Shown piece after piece: positions 11,826-23,180 of a stretch of 64,000 bases of DNA (position 1 is its first letter; each line of letters starts with the position of its first letter). The notes beneath the pieces are model-generated. The model was not told the DNA's origin, ran no database searches, and saw nothing but the letters and a program-made list of their open reading frames with translations. The stretch lies in the NCBI GenBank assembly GCA_000442125.1, contig KE546967.1:186001-250000 (forward strand), written 5' to 3'. The translations under genes were made by a program, and so were the position numbers. The stretch comes from Opeltia flavorubescens. Lineage: Eukaryota > Ascomycota > Lecanoromycetes > Teloschistales > Teloschistaceae.

Positions 11826-12227
11826 ATGTCTGAATCAATCCGCAACAGTTGGGCACCCTCAAAGCTCGTCACTTCGGGAGATAAATTTCTCGCGAATCTC
11901 CAATCACCACCCCGACCGTCTGTGGAACAGCTAAGCGTTACGCAGTCTGAGCCCTTAAAATTTGAACGTATCCAAGAGCATCCTAGCGAAAATCGTGACA
12001 GGATCTACGCCTCAGCTATAGTATTTCCAGGATATTTTAAACTAAGCGCAATGATACCCATTCCTAACTACAACTATACCAGACGTCCTAGATTAGTCAA
12101 TATACTACCGTCAAAGAATAATCCACGTATCGGATTATCGGAATACGCCGAGAGGTCCAACGAAGCTAAGTTTCATAGTCTATTGTTGGTGCCTAAAGAA
12201 ATCGGTGAAAAGGCGACGGAGATCTAA
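11826..12227 (+). CDS. Hypothetical protein, 133 aa
   Basis: The start ATG at 11,826 has the context CCACAATGTC and follows a pyrimidine-rich leader. The frame is also open for 96 nt upstream, but this start is the better supported one. The frame then runs 133 codons to TAA with no interruption. The protein begins MSESIRNSWAPSK, has a proline/serine-rich first third and a central hydrophobic-aromatic stretch with IPIPNYNY. There is no signal peptide or transmembrane span. I do not recognise the family. It could be an intact small gene, the first exon of a longer one, or the best surviving piece of a decayed gene; no clear donor site was identified near its end. Confidence 0.4.
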   Translation: MSESIRNSWAPSKLVTSGDKFLANLQSPPRPSVEQLSVTQSEPLKFERIQEHPSENRDRIYASAIVFPGYFKLSAMIPIPNYNYTRRPRLVNILPSKNNPRIGLSEYAERSNEAKFHSLLLVPKEIGEKATEI

Positions 12228-14129
12228 TACAAGAATAATCGCTTCCTCTTTCCTTCCACTTACGAACTGAATGAATTCTTCGAATGTATTCAGAACCGCC
12301 TTCTACTCACAGTATCATACCTTCCTTGTCTTCTTCTTGCCATGGGGGCGGCAATTCTTCTAACGGTGAAATCGCGTTTGAGAAACAATTACATCTTCAG
12401 GTTCGAAATGATATAGTCAATGTCAGACTCTCCGTTCTTGCTCTTCGTTCTCAGGCCTCATTCTCTAGACTTATCCTCTAGCACTATCCTCACTGCTTGT
12501 TCTCCAGCCCCGGTAAGAGTACTTACAGGGGCTTCAATCTTGTCATTCTGGTGATCAGATCGTGATACTGTGTTGTGACAAGATATGGGCAAATGTTTCG
12601 GGTCGAAAAGGTATCTTCGATGATTCGAAAGTCTAACATGACGACGTGGCATATTTCAACAGCTATATGTTCATGACGAACGTACCATAATTCTCAGATT
12701 TATGCATTCTTAATATATATTTGATTTGACTGCCCGACTCATCTTCAGCGAAGACTCTATCAGCTCGAACAAGGCCGGAGATTGACGTGAGAGATGCAGA
12801 AGATCTCAGATACTATACGTTAAAACATTATTTGTAATATGGGAAAGTGTGGGGTTCCCCTTGGTGAGGAGTGCGCTTGAGAGATGCTGGCTTTGAAACT
12901 CTCATGAGACAGGCAGCTTGACGCCTTATCAGAACAAAGGTCAGAATGTCGTACCAGATGTATAAACCACACACAAGATAAGGAAAAGGGAACCTCACAA
13001 AGCTGGATCTTCCAAGCGCTTGTGCGTGAGTCAGTATAAGACTAGTAGCTGAGAACACTAGTTCCAAGCCAAGAAGGTGGATAGCCTGAATACAGTTCAC
13101 GAAAGATCGAATATTGAAGACTGATGACTTCTGTTATTCTCGAGGTATCTTGAGTTACCAATTTTTAGTTGAGCTTACTGCGTCCTTAAAGAACTCTATG
13201 TCACAAATATTGAAAAGTTTCCTCACCGATTGTATGAGCTATATTTGGTAATGACTTGTCTGGATTCTATCCAAAAATCTGAATTCTAGTCCTCTTTTCC
13301 AGATACAGAGTTGACTGAGAAACTGTACTGGTAGCCATTTGTGAGAATCACCAATCGCCGTTTGTGCCGAATAGCAATCCTGAGAATAGTCCTGCGAATA
13401 TTGCCAGAAAAATCGCTGTGTAATCTATGAGGATCCTGACCTAGATGGTAAATTCGAGAATCGTCCATACAGAGAAGTTTACAAGGAAGAGTTGAAGGCC
13501 TTATCGAAAAATTCAATAATGCGGCCAAACTTGCCGCTAGATAGACCGGTCATCTTATAATCGAATTACTCATAAGGTTACTTGACACATGGTCGATATA
13601 GAGGCCAACGCACATTGCATTCGGTCGATGCACCAGCCAGCATCTCTTACTTCCAGTGTATGGGATGTAGACTCGAGGTACCTTCATTCAGGAGCAGCCT
13701 TTTACGATGAGCAGCCAACTGGATTGTGTTATCGCATCCTACCTCTGCTACCAAAGACGACATATGAATATCCTGGGGCGATACTTCGCGATGTGTTTCT
13801 AGAAATCGACGGCACCATAGAAACGAGGAAAATAAGTCGAATTCAAAGGTTGACCCCCACGCTGCCTAGGACGCGGACAGAACAGTTGACCTAACCGCCG
13901 ACGATTGCACGGCTTTAGATGCGGAATTCTCGAAGGTAATAATGCAGAACAAAGCATCGAAGATAAAATATGCTCTATCCCTACTGTAAGACGTGGAACC
14001 CTCAACTCAGCCTAGCCAGTACCAAGATCGTCCGTACGTTTGAGACTCTCTGGAGCTGCTTTTTTTTTTGCCGCTAGGTTTCTTTCCGAAGTGACATAGA
14101 TGCGTTGAAGAAGGCAATCAAAAAATTCA
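12228..14129. other. No recognisable gene
   Basis: Open + frames at 12,284-12,481 and 13,589-13,894 (101 codons) and the - strand frame 12,828-13,100 lack motifs. A second + frame across 13,880-13,990 reads as a short charged helix and may be decayed coding sequence belonging to the ankyrin remnant that follows. Confidence 0.35.
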
Positions 14130-14411
14130 CAAGCTAACGCATTTCTTAAAAGCGCGGCTCGTGATCACTATTATGTCCAATAGCGCAGACAATGTCATCC
14201 GTCAATAGTTTCTGGCTGAGCTAAGTCTCTCCGATGAGGTAGCGAACTTAACTGAACCCGAAACACTCATCATGTGGAAGATTTTAATCGAGAGAGTGTA
14301 TTTCTTTCTGGGGTTTGGATTCAATTTGGAGCAGCACCATTATGTTACGCATGCACTTCGAACAGTCCAATTCTTTTGATACGTCTCCTGGAAGCGGGCG
14401 CAGATCTGTTT
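14130..14411 (+). pseudogene. Ankyrin-repeat fragment
   Basis: At 14,334-14,411 the frame reads APLCYACTSNSPILLIRLLEAGADLF. This is one ankyrin unit: the expected pattern is TPLHYAC, a variable turn, then LVRLLLEAGADPN. A neighbouring frame upstream (about 14,145-14,270) reads like LKARLVITIM followed by charged helix and ends near WKILIERV, so coding sequence seems to have changed frame just before the repeat. Ankyrin arrays in fungi usually have many units; only one is legible here. No nucleotide-binding domain was found, so whether this came from a NOD-like receptor or another ankyrin protein is open. Confidence 0.55.
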
Positions 14412-15697
14412 TCTGAGCGGAGTTTTCCAATGCCCAAAATTTATCATCGATGGACCGATCGAAAGGGCCAAGAATGACACGACTCTAGAACCAACGCGCG
14501 GCGCCTTGTTAACAGCGTGTCGTGGCCGATATTGAGGATTCTATCAGATGAGATAACAAGTCACCCCGTCTAGTAAGGGAGGACGGTGAACATAGATGAA
14601 GGAGGAAACATCAAACCTTGGAAAAGGTGCTTTAGTGATACACTCAAGATTCGACACTGGACTTTGGATAAGGCCATGCATCCACACGCTAACAGACATC
14701 GATACCTCGGAATCAGATAGGGTTAGATCAGGGAATCCAACGTCATTGAGAAAATGCACGATGTCTGGAAAAGTCACAAGGAATGCCACGTGATATCGGG
14801 AGACAAAGCCTGGCTAGAAGTTTCCATGCCAGAGACTTTCTAATAGGCGGAACGAGTGAAGACAGTGAGTAAGTCAAGCCATTTTCCCCCCTGTACCTTC
14901 GCTTCGCCTTGCTCGCTTTGCCTGGACATCCGCTTAGTCCTTCTATCCCTTCTGTTTCACTTACTAATGCTCAGACAGTCTTCACATTTCTCACGTATCG
15001 GAAGGCTTTTGGATTACCAAAGTCTACGCTACTTGCCAAGCCAACTCACAATCACTCAAATTTGTCTGTGTTAAGAGGAGCATTAAGGGTATAGCCTAGT
15101 TTTCGATATTTGGAAATCTTCGGGTGAAACTTTTCAGTGAGCAGGAATGAGCTGATACACTACATCCCCGGCTGTGGGCGCTGCGAAACCTGCTCTTACC
15201 TGCGCGGCAGAGTTTCCTCCAATCCGCTCAATCAATATAGGAAGCTACCTATCAATTATGAACTTCTATTTTTTTTTATATCACATTCTCTTCTCTTACA
15301 CCTCTACCCGATCTACAAACAACTCTGCGATCATTTTCTCTTCACTTGGATTTTGTTTTCATTGTGGCACAGCGGCTTTCGACCTCAACGATGACAAACA
15401 CTTTGACAATCCACTGAAATTCAAATCTTGTCTTCCCAGGCCCACTCATGCATCAAGTACATGCAAATGCCCTAGCAAATCAAGGCGACCAAAGAATCAC
15501 GACTCATCATCTGCCAAAGATGATGAGATTATGCCGGTTGTTCAGAATATTCATTGCTCTTGGAAGAAAAGCAACGACTGATCAACACACATTCGGACAA
15601 TTTGGCGGCAAGGTGTGCAATACAGTACCAAGCCATGTGGTTCGTCCTACAAAGGAGTGTACTTCATCCCAACAAGAAGAAGTGTACTTCATGAACG
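14412..15697. other. No recognisable gene; C/T-rich stretches
   Basis: Bases 14,880-15,070 and 15,260-15,400 are C/T-rich, which keeps several frames open without coding motifs. A 12-base string AGTGTACTTCAT occurs twice at about 15,656 and 15,682. Confidence 0.35.
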
Positions 15698-16228
15698 GTA
15701 TCTTACATCACTCCCTATTCACTTTGACTGTTATACTAACTTCTGATACAGGACATCCAGAACGAGATACACATCCTCTCACAATACTTGACCAGCCGCC
15801 GGAAAATGAACAACATCTACAACGACGACAACGACGATTACGGCGACAGCGTTTCTTTCTTTTCACCTACCGCTTCTCTCGGACCTGGGCTGTGGTTTCT
15901 TTCTACACATTCATACTCACTTCCCACCAACACCCTTACTGAATGGCACGCAAGCAATACTTATATCAAACGTCAGCAGCGGACAATGGTCTACGTCTTT
16001 CATTCTGGCCTTGCACTCGCTATCTTCGACCCATCGATCATTACTGAATTGTCCCACGCTCTCCCTGTTCAACGATTTCTGATGCACATTTGCGTTGGAA
16101 ATCTACAGATTAGGAGAGTTTGCCCCTGTTTCTCAATGATAGAATTATTTGAGTCTTTTCTCCCAATACATTATCCTTCACCAAGGACCTTTATCGTCAA
16201 GAAGATGATTTTTCTTGATGATGGCTGA
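15698..16228 (+). pseudogene. Intron plus downstream open frame, family unknown
   Basis: Bases 15,698-15,751 form a model fungal intron of 54 nt: GTATCT donor, perfect branch TACTAAC (15,734-15,740) and CAG acceptor. The sequence after it is open from 15,752 to 16,228 (158 codons), starting DIQNEIHILSQYL, with an acidic Asn/Asp run (NNIYNDDNDDYGD) from an ACGACGACA-type microsatellite. A phase-0 join meets a stop codon in the preceding exon frame, so the gene is broken or another phase is used. The last 145 nt of the frame belong to a block repeated downstream. I cannot name the family. Confidence 0.35.
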
Positions 16229-16230
16229 CT
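16085..16230 (+). repeat. Duplicated block, copy A
   Basis: The block shares a string of matching segments with 16,484-16,726: GAATTATTTGAG, CCCCTGTT.CTCAAT and TGATGGCTGACTA among them. Both copies are in the same orientation. Copy A is the shorter. Confidence 0.7.
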
Positions 16231-16483
16231 ATGCCACCGCACGTCAAAGTAATGAGACAAGAAGCAGAGGTCCTTTTTCCATCAACAACAAAGCCACGCT
16301 GCTCCTAACGAATGTCAACAGTTCTCAGAAATCGAGCAATTTTCAATCAGCAAGAGTTCAGGACCTTCGGTGGAAAACATCGCAAATGATCCTCAGCAAC
16401 TCAGACTAGGATGGGAAGGTTTCTAGGCTTTGAATATTAGAGAAATCATGATCGCGACCGCCAGTCCAAAGGAGTTTCGACGG

Positions 16484-16726
16484 ATGTTTGCGTCGGGAAT
16501 CTACAGATTAACCGCTGGGGAGCTGCGGTCTCATCGGCTCAAGAATGCTCTTCTGAAATGAGGGATAGATATTAGTCCTTATTGACCAGAGAGATTTTGA
16601 TTAATTTGTCCCCTGTTCCTCAATAGTGGAATTATTTGAGACTTGTTCCGAGTACGTTATTCTTCATTATTCTTCACCAAAAATCTTCATCGTCTGGAAG
16701 ATTGATACTTGCAATGATGGCTGACT
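16484..16726 (+). repeat. Duplicated block, copy B with about 100 extra bases
   Basis: The left part (to ATCTACAGATTA at about 16,508) and the right part (from CCCCTGTTCCTC at about 16,608) match copy A. The roughly 100 nt between them have no counterpart in A. The extra stretch shows no clear terminal repeats, so it may be an insertion in B or a deletion from A. Confidence 0.7.
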
Positions 16727-19700
16727 AGGCGCTCTAAAATGTGTGAAAGTAGACATAACTGTGTGCATCGCTCGTCAATTGTTACAACCTCACTGACACC
16801 GTCGTATTAAATGTGACGAGATCACCTAGTGTGCCATGGGGTACAAGATCAAGCCTGGATCAGGGAAGCAATAGTGCGTTCGGTGTACGCCCTTGCTGAA
16901 GAAATGCGACTCTTCCATTCTTCGAGGACTTCGCTTTCGTGGTCATCTCTCTTTGAGTAACCTCTGTTCTCTCATTGCAAAGTGAGACCTCATTACTCCG
17001 ACTACGTCTTCTATAGAGATGGGTGAAGCCTTCTCTCAGACAGGCATTGCTCCGAATCGAACTATCAGCGCTTGCTAGCGGCCACGTAATACGCAGAGAA
17101 AGTATAGATAAAAACATTAATATCTGTAATCTTATGGCTGGGTAATTAGCAGAAAGTGAAGAGGCTGCCGAGGTGCTGAGTTTATTAGAAGGATGTCGAA
17201 TCGAGACCAAGAGGCTTGGGCGAAAAATATAGATGGTCATATACCCAAAGCTGCTGGCTGATAAGACTAACGAAAACCTGGTACCAAAAGCAAATACGCC
17301 TCGATACTATATCAGGCATTCTCAAATATTTCCTGCCGACGCCAGCATACTAAAATAACGCCCTGTTTTGGGCATCCCAGAAAATCGTGGTTGGCAAAAG
17401 GAGACATGTGCGAGGCGTACAACCAGGCGATAGAACTGCGTCAAGAATATCGCTCTCAAGGATGAAATTTTTGTGGGCTCCGATTTGATAAAATCTATAA
17501 CATTTTTCCCTCTCATAATATACTTCCCGGGTATCGGCCCTGTATCAGTCTCTGTCCTTTATCCTTTCTCTATCTAAGCGGATGCTCATATTTTCCTTTC
17601 CACCGATCAGAAGATGAAGACTACAGCCTCCTGTTTGCTTGGCGCGCCGATCCTCCACCTGCTAGATGTGCTGCAACACAGCTTGGTTTTCTCATCTCTA
17701 TACGTTCGATAGATAGTGTGACGTTGTTGATTTTACTTTCTGCCCCACTCAATCTACGAAGATTGGCCTTTCCCTCACGATAACCTACCTCACGGATATG
17801 GGAGCTAGCCATCGTCTATGAGTGTTTTATCTAGAGGTATGGCGTAGGATTCATCGTTGCCGAAAAGGATATCTGAATTTGTGAGGTGTGGCAAATCTGA
17901 ACCACTGCGACTCTAAGTTCTCCTTTACGTCTTTGAAAATATTTCCTGAACCCGAGATATGTCGGTGGCATTTCACAAACAAAGCCAAAACAAATCAGAG
18001 GACGATGTGAAACTACCTGCAGAAACTACGATTCTCTGGCAATTTATACATAAACTTGAGCAATATAATACCCATATATAATATGCTGGTACTCCTACCA
18101 GGATCGCTGGAGTCGATATCGGATTGGCGTAATTAATAACATTAGCTACGACCTTATCTACGCACATGTATTTATACCAAAGGCTCTCGTTTTCGGATTA
18201 CATCCGTCGGGATAGAGGCAAAAATGTCATTTTACTGATCTTGATCATTCCGAATAGTAAAACACTTCCTTGAGGTGAGATATGAATTATTTTGTCCCTT
18301 TACTCAATCTTAAGCTCTGTGGACGATGACTTTTCAGTTCTATTCCTTCGTCTAGGTCAAAGCGCAATTGTCCCACTCACGATCCATGAGGAAAACGTTG
18401 AGGATCAGCCCATGCTTGATGGTAGTAACAAGAAGGTACCAAAGGGATGTAATAAGAGAACAACGCAGGCAAGGTGCATAAATATCATGAGGCATTCGAA
18501 GAGAAAGGAGAACACACTGATGTAGATGCGGGAGAGGGCAACCAACAGTAAGCTTTTCACACGGCTGACGGCAACCTGTAAAGCTAATTTGGGAACGACT
18601 ATCTATATGTCCGTTCCTTACTTTACTTACTGATTGTAATAAGCCTCATAATTGTCTCTTGGCTATGTTTAGCACTCACGACAACTCGAAGTCGCGTGCA
18701 TAGGTATATACAGCCAATAAGGAAAGCTGTGAAACCCTGACAGAAGCGCAAGCAAGGAGAGGAAGATGAATGTCAAGAGAACTTCGACGAAGGATGAATC
18801 TTCAGAAACTGTATTGAAACTCAAGTGAAGAATCTGTTGCGTTCATCCGAGGGTTTCAAAGAGAGTGTAAGGAACTCCTTCCTTCAGCCAAAGAATTTAG
18901 CTAACGCAGGAAATGGAGCGGCCGATGAAGTACAGTGCCTCCAATGATTAAAGATGGAGCCCAACAATACTTTGCTTTCTTCCGTTCGGTTAGCAGCAAC
19001 CCTCCAGCATACCCTGTCATCCTGCTCATTTACATATCTTCAATCTTTCAATACTTCTAATCCCTGAAGTGACGTCGGAGAATACTCTACGGAGGTAGTG
19101 GATAGCGAAAGCCAACAAATGACTGCTTTCATTCTAGCAGTGACGCACAAGGAAATATTTTAAGCGCTGACGCCTAAACATACGCAGCTTACAGCAAGTC
19201 CAATCACTAACAAGCTATCTCCTCGGCACCATCTAGTGACTTCACCATCTCGGTAGCAGCGAATGAAAGGACCTCCACGAGTCAGATTTATCCAACGCTG
19301 ATAAGCGAGCTTATAAAGTTTCAGACGGAGTGAACGGCGCAAGTAACTTCACCGAGACTGATCCACCGCTGTGAATTCCAGCGAGCTACCTTCCCTGGAT
19401 TATGGACAGAAAGCAATTGCCATGTACCGGAATAAAACTCCTTCAGCTTTCAGGCTCGTCGATTAATCAAGGAAATGGGTTTTGGAATTGAGGCAAGCGA
19501 TTCAGTACTATTGCGACTATGGTGATTACATTGCGCATATTTGTACTTCATATCGACAGCGCTGAGTCTGAAGCGAAGGTGAAAATCTTGATCTGCTTAA
19601 GATCATGGGGCCAGGTGCAAGCAGAGCTTGAAAAAAAAGATGAGGTGTACAGAAAGCGGGCGGCTCATGAGTGAAGAAAGAAGACACTTAGGTCGTGACA

Positions 19701-20105
19701 AATGAAGCTCATTTAAACATCAGCGAAAGCAAGAACCATGCTGAATCAAGAAATAGCATTCGAGGATGCCGACAGTCCTATCTTGTTTGATCTGTCTAGA
19801 GGCAAGAGATCTTACCGTTGGGTGATCCTCGTCGCCCAGGTGAGTAATGGGGATGCTAAACACATGGGGCAGTATATCTATCGCCTTCAGGGTACCAAAA
19901 GTACGGTTATAAGACACCACCACACGTTCGTATAGTCCAGAGATACATGAGGGCATCCATCTCCATTGGAGAAGGTCTACGAGACCTGAAAGACTATTAT
20001 CAGATTGCCGAGTATCTCGATGGGACCTTTATCAATCATCATGACATTGAAAATAATACGATCGTCGACCTAGCACCCTTCCTTCTGATGTTGGACGATA
20101 AGCAA
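16727..20105. other. No recognisable gene
   Basis: The - strand is open from 17,240 to 16,860 (126 codons), and a + frame at about 17,606-17,781 is also open; neither has a known motif. Bases 18,540-19,700 hold only very short frames. Confidence 0.35.
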
Positions 20106-20661
20106 GGTCAGCATGGCAGAATCACGAGTTTCACGACTCGATCTGCAAAAGATACTTTGAGACCCAAGCCAACGAACTGCCAAAATGTAAGCAAGTCTGT
20201 TATGAAAGCTTGGTTTCTCATAAGGGACAGAGAGAAGCTGATTTACTCCTACTCGTTTACAAAAATATCATCCGATCCTATCCCTGGGTATATACTGCTC
20301 CTAGAACGCGCCACCTATATCGTAATCATCGTCGGTATACCTATTTACGCGACGAGTATCTGCACGGATATTGGGTGACGCGCGAATTCAAACGATCACT
20401 GAAATATTTATTCGACCCTTGGAGACCGAGAAAGCTTTTGCGTCTGTTGAACCCGCCTCGCAGACCAAACTCGACCCACTTGATGTTTTTCAGGTCAATA
20501 AGAACTCTCCAGGGCTGACGCTCATCTCAAGTTTGATCTTATGGACAGCAGATATAGAAGACTGGTCATTCGATCGAAAACATAGAGACGGTCGCCGCCA
20601 GGTAGTACATTCTCACAATGCGCTTACAGAAATTGGCGTCTCATGGTTCAATTTCGCATAA
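20106..20661 (+). pseudogene. Unrecognised coding remnant, two overlapping frames
   Basis: One + frame is open from 20,106 to 20,518. It reads as plausible globular protein: RYFETQANELPKCKQ, then EADLLLLVYKNIIRSYPW, then a basic aromatic part with RDEYLHGYW and LKYLFDPWRP. A second frame, 20,371-20,661, overlaps its end and reads HRDGRRQVVHSHNAL. An upstream frame (19,947-20,378) overlaps its beginning. Alternating frames over 700 nt suggest one gene with lost frame, but intron joins cannot be excluded. No family recognised. Confidence 0.3.
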
Positions 20662-21605
20662 GTAATTCAGGTTCCTCCAGATGATCGTGGCACCGGCTGG
20701 CACATATACATTCACACAAGGTATTATCGCAATACACAATGCCATCCCGACCATTTCCTCCGATAGTAGGTCGTTGGGTGCCCATCCTCCCTCGACCCCA
20801 TCAACCTCTCCGACACAATGCTCATTATCACCTCCTTTACCTACATCCGCCGCATCCGAGCGAACCATATCTCAATCTTCCCCAAAGAGTCCCTTCCCAA
20901 TAAGCGGCGCTTTCTTACCTAGATACGGAGTTTGGGACGCTGCCGAAAGCGAGCTTTCATTCGGCCATACGAACCCGCTCAATTTTCGCCGTCAATTTGC
21001 TCAAATACTGTGCTACACCTTCTAATAACTCTCTTATAGGCCCGAGTGACATTTGCTTCCGGTAGAGCGAGATAAGTGCTCCCGCATGATACGGAGCATT
21101 GACAGTGCGAGGAAGCAAAGACATATCATGCGGTCGTAAAAATAATCCAGAACTTGAACCCCGATGCTTGCATATAATGAATTAAAATTTGCAACCTTTT
21201 CAAATTTTTTTGCCCCATCAAACATTCAATTTTAACCTTACCGAATCATCGATACTGAAGGTTCAGAATTCTCAGCTCGAGAACATTGTTTTCCGCCAGC
21301 TACAGTGTCAGAATGAACGATGAGACAGTCTTGCCTCACTAAGATACCGTGTTGGTTTTACTGACTAGTGGTTGAGCTTTGCTGCTGTATAACTGTCATG
21401 CATAGGGGAGAATTTCATAACCAACACGCGACTTACGCCTTGTGGGCAGTAACTTATGCGTTACGCAGAATAGTACATGATACAGTGACTCGTTCAAATA
21501 TCAAGAATTGATCGGAGTTGTGTCAGTAAGATGCTGAAGGAGAATTTATTCATATATACTTCACTTTCTCTCTGATTTTATCATTACATTGCAGCAATCA
21601 AGTAA
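20662..21605. other. Pro/Ser-rich open frame, then no recognisable gene
   Basis: A + frame, 20,681-21,025 (114 codons), is rich in Pro and Ser in its middle, which may simply reflect a C-rich stretch. From 21,030 to 21,605 nothing was identified; the last 60 nt before 21,597 end in a C/T-rich CATTGCAG that could be an intron acceptor. Confidence 0.3.
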
Positions 21606-21935
21606 TCTTCTTCTTATCTACCTTTCCGATTATCTCGCCGACGTTACCAAGGCAATGTTAGATTTGGATGCTGGGTAAACCCGGGATGTTTCAAGAGAGT
21701 CCACCGACCTGTCGAGCCAGTGCCTGATCTATTGAGTGTCGAGGAACTTCTCCGTTCACCTCTACTCACCCCAGAGTTCAGAATTGAAGCGTATAGAAGC
21801 GAGAACGCTTGTCGCGCATTCTATGGACTTCCACCACTAGTACAACAAACAGTACAGCCACCAGTACAATCATCAGCACAGACACTGGCACGAATAGTGC
21901 AAACAACTTACGATTGGGAACCTATATGGGGTTGA
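21606..21935 (+). CDS. Hypothetical reading frame, 109 codons, possible 3' exon
   Basis: The frame opens after a stop at 21,603-21,605, just past a CATTGCAG acceptor-like site at 21,590-21,597, and ends with TGA at 21,933-21,935. It reads CWVNPGCFKRVHRPVEP, then an acidic-aliphatic helix (DLLSVEELLRSPLL) and a Gln/Val/Pro-rich tail made of near-repeats (VQQTVQPPVQSSAQT) from a CAGTACAA-like tandem pattern at about 21,838-21,880. No start codon was fixed. It looks like the last exon of a gene whose earlier exons I cannot place. Confidence 0.3.
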   Translation, partial: SSSYLPFRLSRRRYQGNVRFGCWVNPGCFKRVHRPVEPVPDLLSVEELLRSPLLTPEFRIEAYRSENACRAFYGLPPLVQQTVQPPVQSSAQTLARIVQTTYDWEPIWG

Positions 21936-22896
21936 TCTTTCAGATTCTTTTAGCTGGTTCTTTTCTTTTCTTCGAACATGATCTAGAATCTTGTTACTAG
22001 TCGATATCTCGTCTAATTAATGATTAGTAGAACGGTTCGATTACCTCGGTACGGACTCAGAACTCACTCGCAATTGTCCTAGGAAGGCTGCCGTATCTTA
22101 TACGTTGAATGTGGGCAACTTCAATCTATTACGTGCATCTACAAATTGAAAAGGATCCTCGAAGAGGAATTTCTCATTCGAACGGATAAAAGGAGTCAAG
22201 GTAATCCAAGTTGCTCATGCAGAGACTATGATATCATCTACATATATCCATGAAATCTAATCAGCGATCGCTAATCTCGTCGTGGTATTTTAATCATCAC
22301 CCTCAGAATTTCGTTCCATCCACCCCAAAATCGCCAGCATCGAGATCACCGAAAGTTCCCTTAGCTATCATGAAAGCTTCCTACCGAGGACTATGAAGTT
22401 TTAACTACAAGATGGTCGGCAATCTATTGTTATGGCTGACCGCGGTAATCCGCCTGACATGGATTGGCTGAAACTACCTAATTCACAATACTTCCGATCC
22501 AAACTCAACCTTATTCATCTCCTCATCCATCATCCCAACATTCTCCAGGATCTTTACTAAGGCAGGTAGGAGTAAAATGGTTGGCCCCCTCGAACTCCAT
22601 CAGCCGAATTCAAAGCTCCAGGAAATTTTACTTTCCTAGAACGACCGTGTTCGTCAAGATTCAATGGAATTCAAACCAATAAAAAGTCAATGGGATTATA
22701 CAGGGCATACTTATTTGGTTCCTATCAATGATATTTGTCATGGATCGATCGAAAAACACGAGGATATGCGTCGATTTCTATGCGGTCAAGCCACTGGATA
22801 TCCTCAGTCCAGTCGTTCGACTTCTCCGAGACGGCAAAAAAAGAACAAAAGCAAGAACTTTCATATCTGAAGCAAGAACTCCGTCCTAATTAACAG
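21936..22896. other. No recognisable gene
   Basis: A + frame at 22,664-22,870 (68 codons, Lys/Arg-rich end) directly precedes the helicase remnant and might be part of its N-terminal side. No motif supports that. The rest is featureless. Confidence 0.3.
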
Positions 22897-23180
22897 ATGA
22901 ACTTTGAAGAAATATAGAAAAAAGAGCATTCAGCGTTTATATTAGGACCCCCAGGTTCTGGAAAATGGTTCTCCATCTCTGTACTTACTCGAAGAGTAGC
23001 TGGCGTCAATAAAAGAAAATCCTTATCACCTGTTCAGGTAATACACCCGTCGACGCACTGGCGAAAACATTCGATAAAACGGGTCCCCAGCTCAAGATTA
23101 TACATTTTCATAGTCTATACTTTGAAACGAAAGGGCTAGAAGAAAGGGTCAAGCAATTTCAGAGTAAAAAGCCAAATTAG
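22897..23180 (+). pseudogene. Upf1-like (DNA2/NAM7) SF1 helicase remnant
   Basis: From ATG 22,897 the frame reads NFEE, a stop, KKEHSAFILGPPGSGKW; the Walker A loop GPPGSGK is at 22,945-22,965, with tryptophan where Thr or Ser normally coordinates magnesium. A second frame, 23,016-23,180, reads KILITCSGNTPVDALAKTF, which is motif Ia of Upf1-like helicases (usual form S-N-T-A-V-D-x-L-A), and then KIIHFHSLYFETKG. The order and 20-odd residue spacing of the two motifs are right for one gene that has shifted frame near an A-rich run at 23,010-23,020. Family members act on RNA or DNA using ATP. About 95 residues of a domain of 600 or more are readable, and no DEAA motif II or later motif was found downstream. 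Confidence 0.75.

Noticed and set aside
20681-21025. Cytochrome P450-like wording (AIHN, late FGHTNPLNF)
   Set aside because: There is no heme-binding F-x-x-G-x-R-x-C-x-G and no ExxR motif, and the frame is biased by a C-rich stretch.
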